Assembly (NCBI GenBank): GCA_964393975.1
Contig: CAYMVO010000002.1
Coordinates: 1 to 64,000 of the forward strand
DNA from: CALVNN01 sp964393975
Lineage (GTDB): Bacteria > Bacillota > Clostridia > Christensenellales > UBA1242
Direction: 5' to 3'
DNA length: 64,000 nucleotides
A model generated the notes under the pieces. The model ran no database searches and was not told where the DNA came from. It saw nothing but the letters and a program-made list of their open reading frames with translations. Both the position numbers and the translations under genes were made by a program. Below are positions 9,948 to 19,400 of the stretch, one piece after another. The first letter of the stretch is position 1; every line of letters starts with the position of its first letter.

Positions 9948-10850
9948 ATGAATAAAATAGTTTTAATAGGTTGTGGAAATGTTGGAATGGCGTATGCCTA
10001 TGCGCTAATATCCCAAAATACAAATGTAGATGAATTAGTCCTATTAGATATTGACAAGGAAAAAGTAGAAGGTGAAGTGCTAGATTTGAGACATTCGGCG
10101 GTTTTTAGACCGAATAAATGCCTGATTTATGCAGGTGACTATAATGATTGCAAAGATGCAACAATAGTCGTCATAACAGCAGGGAAAAATCAAGCAGTCG
10201 GCGAAACACGTACTGATCTTATAAGCAAAAACGCCAAAATCTTTAAGGAAATCGTAACCCATACAAAGCAAAGCGGGTTTGATGGCATTTACCTCATCGC
10301 TACTAACCCGCTCGACGCGATGACCTATGCGACATACAAGTATGCTGGCGTCGCGCCTAACAAGGTTATCGGCAGTGGAACGGTTTTGGATACTGCTAGA
10401 CTAAAAGATTTAATATCTGAAAAGATAAGAATTGACACCGACAACATTCATTCTTTTGTTATCGGCGAACACGGCGATAGTGAACTAGTGACTTGGAGTA
10501 TATCAAATGTAGGACTCTCACCACTCCGTGAATACCTAACCAAAGCACAACAAGAGGAAATACAAAACGATGTTCGTAATAGCGCCTATGAAATCATACA
10601 GAAAAAAGGAAACACCGCTTACGGCATCGGTATGTGTCTAGTCAAAATCACCGAAGCAATCTTAGATGATGACAATACCATTATGACGGTGTCTTCATTT
10701 GATACTAAGACCGGCATTTACTACGGCTATCCTAGTGTGATAACCAAAAACGGCGCAACTAGATACATCACATTAGAACTAAGCAATGATGAAAAGTCAA
10801 AGTTGCAAGACTCAATCAACACAATCAAAAAGAATATTGAAAACATTTAA
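9948..10850 (+). CDS. ldh: L-lactate dehydrogenase
   Basis: A 300-residue NAD-dependent 2-hydroxyacid dehydrogenase of the LDH/MDH superfamily. The NAD fold motif GCGNVG is at the N-terminus, the substrate loop reads NQAVGETR, and the catalytic histidine is in IGEHGDSE. The glutamine in the loop (Q102 in standard numbering) selects pyruvate; malate dehydrogenases have arginine there. It reduces pyruvate to lactate to recycle NADH during fermentation. It starts right after the membrane-protein stop with AAAAGGAGAATAA as ribosome binding site, and a terminator follows. Confidence 0.93.
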   Translation: MNKIVLIGCGNVGMAYAYALISQNTNVDELVLLDIDKEKVEGEVLDLRHSAVFRPNKCLIYAGDYNDCKDATIVVITAGKNQAVGETRTDLISKNAKIFKEIVTHTKQSGFDGIYLIATNPLDAMTYATYKYAGVAPNKVIGSGTVLDTARLKDLISEKIRIDTDNIHSFVIGEHGDSELVTWSISNVGLSPLREYLTKAQQEEIQNDVRNSAYEIIQKKGNTAYGIGMCLVKITEAILDDDNTIMTVSSFDTKTGIYYGYPSVITKNGATRYITLELSNDEKSKLQDSINTIKKNIENI

Positions 10851-10856
10851 TCTTAC

Positions 10857-10899
10857 AAAAAATCGTAACCTTTTTTTAGTACGGCTACGATTTTTTTAT
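10857..10899 (+). terminator. Intrinsic terminator of the rlmD-ldh operon
   Basis: An AAAAATCGTA arm pairs with TACGATTTTT across an 18-base loop, and a T run follows. It lies directly after the ldh stop. Confidence 0.8.
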
Positions 10900-10925
10900 T
10901 TATCTACCTAGTGCATTCAAACCAT

Positions 10926-10955
10926 AAAAAAGACTCTTCAAATACTTGAAAAGTC
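10926..10955 (-). terminator. Intrinsic terminator of the secG-like gene
   Basis: On the minus strand GACTTTTCAA pairs with TTGAAGAGTC around a short loop, followed by TTTTTT. It starts about 10 bases after the stop codon of the SecG-like gene. Confidence 0.8.
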
Positions 10956-10962
10956 CAAACTC

Positions 10963-11271
10963 TTAACCAGCATAGAATAATGATGGTATAAAATATAATA
11001 CAATCAACACTGCAATAGCGATAGCACAAATTGCCGTCAATCTCTTTAGTCTACCCTCGGCAGTACCGCCTTTGTTTTGCGAATAATATGTGTCCTGTAT
11101 ACCTGTAATGGCACTAGCGCCACTAGAAGTAGTATTTTGCTTTAACACGCAAACTATAATCACCACAGCACACACTGCGACCAAGCACATAACCACATCC
11201 CTATAAATAGGAAGAGCATTCACAAACCAATCAGGAACTAGACTATCTAGAATATTTGATAAATTAAACAT
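10963..11271 (-). CDS. secG: SecG-like preprotein translocase subunit
   Basis: A 102-residue protein with two membrane segments (about residues 25-43 and 79-98) joined by a loop containing GASAITG and GGTAEGRLKRLT, matching the usual SecG pattern of a glycine-rich loop followed by a conserved basic-leucine-threonine stretch before the second helix. SecG assists SecYEG during protein export. About 25 residues precede the first helix, longer than most SecG proteins. It is not next to rnr or smpB as often seen, but has its own promoter, an AAGGAG ribosome binding site and a terminator. The family call rests on pattern only. Confidence 0.7.
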   Translation of the reverse strand: MFNLSNILDSLVPDWFVNALPIYRDVVMCLVAVCAVVIIVCVLKQNTTSSGASAITGIQDTYYSQNKGGTAEGRLKRLTAICAIAIAVLIVLYFIPSLFYAG

Positions 11272-11298
11272 AATAACTCCTTAAAGAAAACTCCATTA

Positions 11299-11327
11299 AT
11301 ATTAGCATAAATTAGTAAAAATAGCAA
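11299..11327 (-). promoter_or_regulatory. Promoter of the secG-like gene
   Basis: Minus-strand TTGCTA and TAATAT are spaced by 17 bases, with an extended -10 TG (TGCTAATAT). The initiation site is about 20 bases upstream of the gene. Confidence 0.7.
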
Positions 11328-11339
11328 GTACTTTTTACA

Positions 11340-11552
11340 CTAAAAAACCGCATTAATGTACAAAACAAACAAAACAAACAATATCACCGCCAAGATAACC
11401 CAACTAATACTATCCCCTTTAGTCTTTAAAGCCTTTCTACAAGTCAATAACATTGCTAAAACAAATATAAACACAAAAGCAACTTGAAGAGATTCGCTCC
11501 AACCCCTTAGCCAATTTAATATAGTATCCAAGACGCCCAACATCAAACTCAT
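11340..11552 (-). CDS. Small two-helix membrane protein, unknown
   Basis: A 70-residue hydrophobic protein with two membrane segments (about residues 20-38 and 48-68) and a basic loop RKALKTKGDS between them. The start is taken at the ATG at 11552 because GGAGG lies six bases ahead; the ATG at 11558 touches the ribosome binding site. It has a consensus promoter of its own, so it is very likely expressed. No family recognised; small membrane proteins of this form can be modulators of larger complexes, but nothing here identifies a partner. Confidence 0.65.
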   Translation of the reverse strand: MSLMLGVLDTILNWLRGWSESLQVAFVFIFVLAMLLTCRKALKTKGDSISWVILAVILFVLFVLYINAVF

Positions 11553-11578
11553 AATCATCCTCCGCTAACCTTTGTATA

Positions 11579-11607
11579 ATTATAACTAAAAAAAGACACA
11601 ATGTCAA
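11579..11607 (-). promoter_or_regulatory. Consensus promoter of the small membrane protein gene
   Basis: Minus-strand TTGACA and TATAAT with exactly 17 bases between them, a perfect SigA consensus, about 25 bases upstream of the start codon. Confidence 0.85.
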
Positions 11608-11807
11608 TATATAAAAGAAAATTACGATGAGAATTTGATAAATTAAAAAAGTAATCTGTAGACTTTTATAAATCTCAACATCAATCTTTTGCTATAACTT
11701 TTTAATCTAACTAATTATAAAAATCTAATCACCCTCACCCATATAGTCTGATAACGCTCGCTTTTTTTAAAAAAAGGTGATCTCATAAAACAAACTTTTT
11801 ACACACG

Positions 11808-12095
11808 TCAAAAGATAACCGTGATATCATCATCGCCTTCTTCCACAACAGTATCAATAAACAAAAAAGGTCTTTTAGGATATTTCTCCCTAAACTCTTC
11901 AAAGCTTGTCGGCTTAGGAAGATTTGCATTAAACTTACCTACACACTGCACATAAATCTTTAATTGACCTTTTGCGTCAATAACAGCATCCTCTAAAGTA
12001 TCACCCTCAGCAACAATATTGACATCTGGCACAACTATTACAAACGGCTCATCCTCAGTCCTATCATAGACAATAGCAGGATATATATATAACAT
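11808..12095 (-). CDS. HicB-like antitoxin-type protein (orphan)
   Basis: A 95-residue protein resembling the HicB partial RNase H fold: an N-terminal strand (YIYPAIVY), a strand in FVIVVPDV, then the acidic GDTLEDAVIDAKGQL helix and a C-terminal hydrophobic strand. HicB normally neutralises the HicA mRNA interferase. No HicA-like gene is visible on either side, and no C-terminal DNA-binding domain is present, so this is an orphan or a stand-alone HicB-family protein. The start is the ATG at 12095, nine bases after GGAG; a TTG at 12101 is too close to that site. Confidence 0.7.
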   Translation of the reverse strand: MLYIYPAIVYDRTEDEPFVIVVPDVNIVAEGDTLEDAVIDAKGQLKIYVQCVGKFNANLPKPTSFEEFREKYPKRPFLFIDTVVEEGDDDITVIF

Positions 12096-12156
12096 AATCA
12101 AAATCTCCTAGCGACATTGTTAAAATTTAATAGATAAACATACTACTATTAATAAT

Positions 12157-12185
12157 AGAATAACACAAAAAAATCATTTTGTAAA
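12157..12185 (-). promoter_or_regulatory. Promoter of the HicB-like gene
   Basis: Minus-strand TTTACA and TATTCT with 17-base spacing, about 60 bases upstream of the gene. The hexamers are moderately good. Confidence 0.5.
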
Positions 12186-12214
12186 ACATATTATCAAACT
12201 TTTTCAAAAAAAAA

Positions 12215-12252
12215 CAAAAAAAATAAACCTAACACATTAAATTGTTAGATTT
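12215..12252 (-). terminator. Intrinsic terminator downstream of the 88-residue gene
   Basis: On the minus strand AAATCTAACA pairs with TGTTAGGTTT across an eight-base loop, followed by a long T run. It lies about 200 bases past the stop of the gene at 12455-12721, so that transcript would include repeat copy A as a 3' untranslated region. Confidence 0.75.
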
Positions 12253-12285
12253 ATCTATTTAATCGATAACTTATTTATTAAAAAT

Positions 12286-12437
12286 ATTATCAAAAGTCAG
12301 AGGAAAGCAACGCAAAGCGTTATTTTCAAATGACTGATGTTTATTCAAACAGTGTCGCTAAAATGATAATTTTAGAGCAAATTGTTAAATTTGCATAAAT
12401 TTTAAATTTCATTTAAAATTTACGACACATAGTTTTT
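12286..12437 (+). repeat. Dispersed structured repeat, copy A
   Basis: About 150 bases, nearly identical to copy B at 37946-38098. The left module is a nested hairpin: AGTCA and TGACT enclose AACGC-AAA-GCGTT. The right module is bounded by GTGTCG and CGACAC and contains CTAAAAT-GAT-AATTTTAG and an AT-rich dyad of AAATTTTAAAT type. The length, ends and folding are like a small non-autonomous element or a REP-type structured repeat. It fills most of the 353-base gene-free stretch 12102-12454. Confidence 0.8.
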
Positions 12438-12454
12438 AAAATTTTTATCAAAAA

Positions 12455-12721
12455 CTACCTAAAGCGTTCCTCTCCAAAATCGCTTTTTTCATTATTGACT
12501 ACCACAGTTTCTTTTTTAGACTCATTAAGCTCTGCTCTAGCTCTCATTGCTGATTTTGAGATCTTATAAGGTATGATTTGGATATTAACACCATTTGCAT
12601 CTTGCACAATAATGCCACCTGGATATTTACCGATCGCTCTCCAACCACCCCTAATCATCATCTGCGCTACGCCTAAAGCTTGCTCATTAAAATATTTATT
12701 ATCTGTATGGTTCTTCAACAT
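12455..12721 (-). CDS. Unknown small protein (88 residues)
   Basis: An 88-residue soluble protein that I do not recognise. The centre (RGGWRAIGKYPGGIIVQDANG) looks like a small beta-rich unit and the C-terminus is charged. Expression is well supported by an extended -10 promoter with 17-base spacing and an AGGTGATTT ribosome binding site ahead of the ATG. It follows rpoC by 125 bases on the same strand but appears to be separately transcribed. It is not a HicA-type partner for the nearby HicB-like gene. Confidence 0.65.
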   Translation of the reverse strand: MLKNHTDNKYFNEQALGVAQMMIRGGWRAIGKYPGGIIVQDANGVNIQIIPYKISKSAMRARAELNESKKETVVVNNEKSDFGEERFR

Positions 12722-12797
12722 AAATCACCTACCTAACTAATTTTTTCAAATCGTTAAACGACTCAAATGTATAAAGGTCTCTCCCATTTACGTTATG

Positions 12798-12826
12798 ATA
12801 ATAGCACAATTTTACTAAAATGTAAA
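12798..12826 (-). promoter_or_regulatory. Promoter of the 88-residue gene
   Basis: Minus-strand TTTACA and TATTAT with 17-base spacing and an extended -10 (TGCTATTAT), in the gap after rpoC. Confidence 0.7.
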
Positions 12827-12846
12827 TACCTTTAGCAAAAATTTAT

Positions 12847-15800
12847 TTAAAAATCTTCCTCATTTATTATCGCATCTTGTACTAGCGGAGTAACCGACTC
12901 GCTAACTTTTGGAGTAATGTTTGTATATTGATGTAAACCAGTACCCGCAGGGATGAGTTTACCGACCATAATATTTTCCTTGAGACCTACTAATTCATCC
13001 ACTTTACCCTTGCAAGACGCATCGGTCAAGACTTTTGAAGTCTCTTGGAAACTTGCAGCGGACAAGAAACTCTCAGTATTTAGTGACGCCTTAGTAATAC
13101 CTAAAACCTCTCTTCTAACCATAGCAGGTACGCCACCTTCTAGTAGCACTCTATCATTTTCCTCTTCCGCCTTAAACACATCTACAAGTTGTCCTGAGAT
13201 AAGGTTTGTATCACCTGAACTCTCGACTCTCACTTTTCTCAACATTTGTCTAATAATTATCTCAATATGTTTAGGGTTTATACTAATATCTTGCGCTTTG
13301 TAAACGGCGATAACTTCCTTTAACAAGTACTCCTCAACGCCTTTCACACCTCTCGTCCTCAAAATATCCTTAGGATTTGCAGAACCTTCGGTCAAAATCG
13401 TACCTGGCTCCACCATATCGCCGTTAGACACTTTCAACCTAACACCAAATGGCAACAAGTAACTCACATCACCGTCACTCGTCTTGACAACGACTTCAGA
13501 GCGCTTGTCCACTTGATTGATAGTGACTTTACCGCTCACCTCACTGATGTACGCCACGCCCTTAGGAGTCTTAGCGTCAAAAATCTCTTCCACACGAGGC
13601 AAACCTTGAGTAATATCTTCACCACCAACGACACCCGCCGAGAAGTTTTTCATACTGAGCTGAGTACCAGGTTCACCGATTGACTGAGCAGCGATAATAC
13701 CGACAGCCTCACCGATAGGTACGATTGAGTTTGTAGACATATTCTTACCATAACATTTAGCACAAACACCGTCTTTACACTTACAAGTAAATATAGTCCT
13801 TATAGCGACCTCTTTAATACCAGCGTTCACGATTGCTTTCGCTTGGTCACGAGTAATCATTTGATTAGCACCCACAATCACCTCGTCAGTCTCAGGGTTA
13901 ATGACTTCATTTACAGTAAATCTACCGATAATTCTATCCTCAAGACTCATAAGCACCGAATCTTCACTAGCAAATTCTCTTACTATCATACCCTTTACAG
14001 ACTCATTCAATCTAGCAAAGCAATCTTCTTCAGTGACAACAATTTCTTGTGCGACACTGACAAGCTTTCTCGTCAAATAACCTGACTCCGAAGTCTTTAG
14101 CGCGGTATCGGAAATAACCTTACGACCACCACGAGATGAGATAAAATACTCTATAGGACTAAAGCCACGCTTGTAGTTGGACTTGATAGCAACGTCCACT
14201 TTTTGGTTTGAGTTGTTTGCTACTAGACCACGCATACCGGACATCTGGTTTAGCGCACCCGCACTACCACGAGAACCTGATTGAATAATGAGTTTCAAAT
14301 CGTTAAAATCATCTAAGCAATCCATTACGTGTTTGGTAAGTTCGCTAGAAGCTTGTGTCCATATATCCATATTTTTTATACGTTTTTCATCCAAAGTAAT
14401 CAAACCACGAGCATAACTCTTTTCTACTTTGGCGACTTTCTCCTCGCTTTCCTTGATCAAAATCGCTCTTTGCTCAGACTCTACGACATCAAATAGATTT
14501 ATAGTGATACCACTAAGCGTACCATATTTAAAGCCTAATGCCTTCAAGTCATCTAGCATTCTAACAGTAGGAGTAGCACCTAATCTATCGTATGCGTACT
14601 CAGTGATTTTACCAAACACACCTTTTGTAGCAGGGGTATCTATCTCATAAGCGAGCACATTTTCTCGCTTTGTTCTATCTACAAAACCTAAACATTGTGG
14701 TACACATCTATTAAATAGTATTCTACCCACACTAGTCTCTACTCTACCTACGACACGCTCACCCTCAAAAAATGCTTCTTTGCGGACTTGTATCTTTGCT
14801 TGCAAATCAAGATATCCAGTCTCGTGAGCCATAATAGCCTCATCTTCGCTAGTATAGACATTGCCCTCACCTTTTGCGTTTGGTTTATAAATGGTCAGAT
14901 AATAACCGCCCAAAACGATATCCACGCTAGGTGTACAAATAGGTTTACCGTCTGAAGGTTTCAAAAGGTTGTTTGTAGACAAAAGTATAGTACGTGCTTC
15001 TGCCTGTGCCTCAAGACTCAATGGTACGTGGATAGGCATCTGGTCACCGTCAAAGTCGGCGTGGAAACCTTTACATACTAGAGGGTGTATTTGAATAGCT
15101 CTACCCTCAATCAAAACAGGTTCAAACGCTTGAATACCTAATTTGTGTAGTGTAGGTGCACGGTTCAAAAGTACTGGGTGGTCTTTGATAACCTTATCTA
15201 ACACATCCCAAACGACAGGTTTTGTTCTATCAATCATACGCTTAGCGCTCTTGATATTGTGCGTTGCGTTCATCTTTACGAGTTCGTGCATAATAAATGG
15301 TTTAAATAGTTCTAGTGCCATTTCTTTAGGTAATCCACATTGATACATTTTTAGTTCTGGACCGACTACAATAACCGAACGACCTGAATAGTCTACACGT
15401 TTACCCAAAAGGTTTTGACGGAAACGACCTTGCTTACCACTAAGCATAGCGGTGAGTGATTTTAACTCTCTTTGTTTTGGTCCTAAAATAGGTTTGCCAC
15501 GTTTACCATTTTCAATCAACGCATCAACAGACTCTTGAAGCATACGCTTTTCGTTACGGATAATGACATTAGGAGCACCCATTTCAATGAGTCTCTTGAG
15601 ACGATTATTTCTATTGATAACCCTTCTATAAAGGTCATTCAAGTCACTACTTGCGACACGCCCACCGTCTAATTGGACCATAGGTCTTAGTTCTGGTGGC
15701 ATAACAGGAATAACATCCAAAATCATCCACTCAGGTCTATTACCACTCTTTATAAATGCTTCTACTAATTCCAACTTTTTAGTCGCTTTGATTTTCTTTT

Positions 15801-16404
15801 GACCTTTGTCTTTCTCTACGATTTCCTTTAGTATTTCGCGCTCTTTTTCTAGGTCAATAGCACTCAAAAGTTCCTTGACTGCTTCGGCACCCATTCCCGC
15901 TTTAAAGCTATTTTCACCGTACAATTCTTGCGCATCTCTATACTCTTTATCTGTAAGTATTTGCTTGTATGCTAGCGGAGTCGTACCTGTGTCAGTAACC
16001 ACATAAGTAACATAGTACAAAATATGTTCCAAATTTTTTGGAGTAATATCAAGCATAGTGCCGATACGAGATGGAACACCTCTAAAGAACCAAATATGGC
16101 TCACAGGAGTCGCTAACTCTATATGTCCCATTCTCTCACGCCTTACACTAGCTTTGGTAACCTCAACGCCACATTTATCACACACAACACCTTTATATCT
16201 AATAAGTTTGTACTTACCACAACGACATCTCCAATCCTTTGTAGGTCCAAAGATTTTTTCGCAAAACAAACCATCAGGTTCAGGTTTTTGAGTACGATAG
16301 TTGATAGTTTCAGGCTTCGTAACCTCGCCATACGACCATTCACGAATTTTTTCTGGCGATGCGAGACCTATTCTAATAGAATCAAAATTATTTAATTCAA
16401 ACAT
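12847..16404 (-). CDS. rpoC: RNA polymerase beta-prime subunit
   Basis: Full-length, 1185 residues, the typical Bacillota size without the long proteobacterial insertions. The N-terminal zinc-binding CRCGKYK..CDKCG segment, the active-site loop with three magnesium-binding aspartates (DFDGD at residues 450-454), the bridge-helix/trigger-loop region and the second cysteine cluster ([11 protein letters not shown]) are all present. Oddity: the residue two before the first catalytic aspartate is His448 (codon CAC) where bacteria normally have Asn (E. coli N458), and the following DQMAVH is DQMPIH. It lies 18 bases after rpoB. Confidence 0.98.
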   Translation of the reverse strand: MFELNNFDSIRIGLASPEKIREWSYGEVTKPETINYRTQKPEPDGLFCEKIFGPTKDWRCRCGKYKLIRYKGVVCDKCGVEVTKASVRRERMGHIELATPVSHIWFFRGVPSRIGTMLDITPKNLEHILYYVTYVVTDTGTTPLAYKQILTDKEYRDAQELYGENSFKAGMGAEAVKELLSAIDLEKEREILKEIVEKDKGQKKIKATKKLELVEAFIKSGNRPEWMILDVIPVMPPELRPMVQLDGGRVASSDLNDLYRRVINRNNRLKRLIEMGAPNVIIRNEKRMLQESVDALIENGKRGKPILGPKQRELKSLTAMLSGKQGRFRQNLLGKRVDYSGRSVIVVGPELKMYQCGLPKEMALELFKPFIMHELVKMNATHNIKSAKRMIDRTKPVVWDVLDKVIKDHPVLLNRAPTLHKLGIQAFEPVLIEGRAIQIHPLVCKGFHADFDGDQMPIHVPLSLEAQAEARTILLSTNNLLKPSDGKPICTPSVDIVLGGYYLTIYKPNAKGEGNVYTSEDEAIMAHETGYLDLQAKIQVRKEAFFEGERVVGRVETSVGRILFNRCVPQCLGFVDRTKRENVLAYEIDTPATKGVFGKITEYAYDRLGATPTVRMLDDLKALGFKYGTLSGITINLFDVVESEQRAILIKESEEKVAKVEKSYARGLITLDEKRIKNMDIWTQASSELTKHVMDCLDDFNDLKLIIQSGSRGSAGALNQMSGMRGLVANNSNQKVDVAIKSNYKRGFSPIEYFISSRGGRKVISDTALKTSESGYLTRKLVSVAQEIVVTEEDCFARLNESVKGMIVREFASEDSVLMSLEDRIIGRFTVNEVINPETDEVIVGANQMITRDQAKAIVNAGIKEVAIRTIFTCKCKDGVCAKCYGKNMSTNSIVPIGEAVGIIAAQSIGEPGTQLSMKNFSAGVVGGEDITQGLPRVEEIFDAKTPKGVAYISEVSGKVTINQVDKRSEVVVKTSDGDVSYLLPFGVRLKVSNGDMVEPGTILTEGSANPKDILRTRGVKGVEEYLLKEVIAVYKAQDISINPKHIEIIIRQMLRKVRVESSGDTNLISGQLVDVFKAEEENDRVLLEGGVPAMVRREVLGITKASLNTESFLSAASFQETSKVLTDASCKGKVDELVGLKENIMVGKLIPAGTGLHQYTNITPKVSESVTPLVQDAIINEEDF

Positions 16405-16422
16405 ATCTTTCTCCTTTTAATT

Positions 16423-19400
16423 TTACTCCAAATCAAATACGAGATCTTCATCAAAATCTTCTGTATTTAATTGTTCATCAGTTGGATATACATCACCATT
16501 TTCACTCAAAGTAGTGTCGTCCAATTCCAATTCTATATCACTCAAATGTTCTTCTTCTTTTGGTAAAATCATTTCGTGTTCCTCTATTGATAAATCATTC
16601 AAAGTGATTTCTTGTTTTTCATCATTCAATACGGTTATATCGAGACCTAAAGCTTGCATTTCCTTCACCAACACCTTAAACGCCTCAGGTATACCAGGTT
16701 CGCCGATAGGTTTACCTTGTACGATAGCCTCATAAGTCTTTTGACGACCATTGATATCATCAGATTTCACAGTCAACATTTCTTGCAAGATATGTGAAGC
16801 GCCATAAGCTTCTAGTGCCCACACCTCCATTTCACCAAAACGTTGTCCACCAAACATAGCCTTACCACCTAAAGGTTGTTGCGTTACTAGTGCATAAGGA
16901 CCAGTAGAACGTGCGTGCATCTTGCTATCAACCATGTGGTCTAGTTTGATCATATAACGATAACCAACAGTCACTCTATTATCAAATGGCAAACCCGTTC
17001 TCCCATCATACAATGTCATCTTGCCGTCTTCAGGTAAATTATTTTCTCTCAAAAGTTGTTGAATTTGCTCCTCAGTCGCGCCGTCAAAGCACGGAGTCAT
17101 AACATTCCAACCTAGACTCTTAGCTACAAGACCTAAGTGTGCCTCAAATAATTGTCCTAAGTTGTTACGAGATGGGATACCTAGTGGAGTCAATATTATA
17201 TCTATAGGCTGACCATTTGCCAAAAATGGCATATCTTCCGTACGGACAACCTTACTCACTACACCTTTATCACCATAACGCCCAGCCATTTTATCACCGA
17301 CGGAAATCTTACGTTTTTGTGCGACGATGACTTTTACCATCATATTTACGCCCGCTTCTAGATCGTCCTTGTTTTTACGACTAAACACTTGAACATCAAC
17401 CACCACACCACCGTGACCATGTTGCACACGCAATGAAGTGTCTTTTACCTCTCTCGCCTTTTCACCGAATATAGCACGTAGTAATCTCTCCTCTGGAGTG
17501 AGTTCGGTCTCGCCTTTTGGAGTGGTCTTGCCGACCAAAATATCTCCAGGTTGCACCTCAGCACCTACACGCACAATACCTCGCTCATCAAGATTTTTCA
17601 AAGCCTCTTCACCAAGGTTTGGAATATCTCTCGTAATCTCCTCATCTCCAAGTCTTATAGAACGAGCTTTTACCTCCTCCACCTTTAAAGTGATAGAAGT
17701 ATAGACATCATCTTTAGCCATTCTCTCGCTAATAATGATAGCATCTTCGTAATTGTAACCTTCCCAGTTTAAATACGCCACTAGCACATTACGCCCAAGC
17801 GCCAACTCACCATTGTGAGTAGAAAAACCATCAGCTATCAAATCACCCGTACTCACTCTATCGCCATCGTTTACAGACGGTCTTTGATTGTAACAAGTCT
17901 CTTGATTTGACTTGTAATGTTTGATAAGAGTATAGGTATCGAGTTCACCATTATCCGCCCTTACCTTAACACAATCAGCGTCCACATACTCTACCACACC
18001 ATCACGCTTTGCCCTTACCATTGCTCCGCTATCTCTAGCTACATAATACTCCATACCAGTAGCAACAATAGGTGCCTCAGTCTTGAGTAGAGGAACCGCT
18101 TGACGCTCCATATTTGTACCAAACGCAGCACGAGCAGCTTCGTTTTTCTCAACAAACGGAATAAGTGAAGTAGTAATAGAAATGATTTGATTAGGTGCGG
18201 TATCAACAAAGTTTATCTTGCTTGAAGAAATCTCCACGATATCCTCATCCTTACGAGCAATAACTATATCATTTTTGATACAACCATTTTCATCCAAAGG
18301 TTCGGTAGCCTGTCCCATATAATAACCAGCCTCTTCGTCAGCGGTCATATAAACGACCTCATCTGTGACTTTTCTATCAACGACCTTTCTATAAGGTGTC
18401 TCTATAAAGCCAAAATCATTGACTTTCGCATACAAAGCAAGGTTTGTTACTAGACCGACACCTTGACCTTCTGGTGTTTCTACGGCACAAATACGACCGT
18501 ACTGAGTATAGTGAATATCACGAACCTCAGCACTCGCTCTTTCTTTCTTGATACCACCAGGACCTACAGAACTCAATTTACGCTTTTGCGCTAGACCTGA
18601 GATAGGGTTTACTTGGTCCATTAATTGACATAGTTGTGAAGAACTGATAAAAGTCTTTAATTCCTTATTTACATGTCTTGCATTCATAACTTGTGAAGGC
18701 ATAAGGTTTTCCATATCTTGTGACTGCATAGTCTCCTTTGCAGAAGTAACTAGCTTTATAACACCCGACCTAAACGCATTTTGAAGCAATTCACCCGCTG
18801 GACAAACTCGTCTATTTGCCAAGTTGTCGATATCATCCTTGTATCCAAAGCCAGCATCCAAATCTAGATGATAACTTACCATAGCAAGGATATCTTCCAT
18901 TGTTAAATGAGTAATGCAAAGCTTTTCCACATTGTCATTCACACGGGAAATCATCTCCTCCTTTGTCGTAGCGTTAGACAAAATCTCCGCTAGGTTAGGA
19001 TAATATACGGAAGTCCTGACCTCCAAATCTTTAGCATCACAACCGATAATTTCGTGCGCAAAGACTTGACTATTACCTATCACTCTATGTGCCTTGCCGT
19101 CTACTACGACGTCTACAATATTGACACCTTGATTTACCAATTCCACAGCCTTTTCATAGGTAATGACCTCACCAGCTTTTACTAAGACCTTACGATTTAC
19201 AGTAATATTGCTAGCACAAGTCATCCCTTTTATTCTAGTAGGAAGATAAAATTTTTTATTTACCTTGTAACGCCCAACTTCCGCTAAATTGTATTGTTGA
19301 GTAAAGAAAATGTCACTCAAAAACTTTCTAGTCGCATTCGCATCAGGGATATCATTTGGACGCATACGCCTTGCGAGCTCTATCAAACACTCTTCCTGAG

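Noticed and set aside
12455..12721. HicA toxin to pair with the HicB-like gene
   Set aside because: The protein lacks the HicA GSHxxF histidine motif and double-stranded RNA-binding fold pattern, and has a separate promoter 600 bases away.
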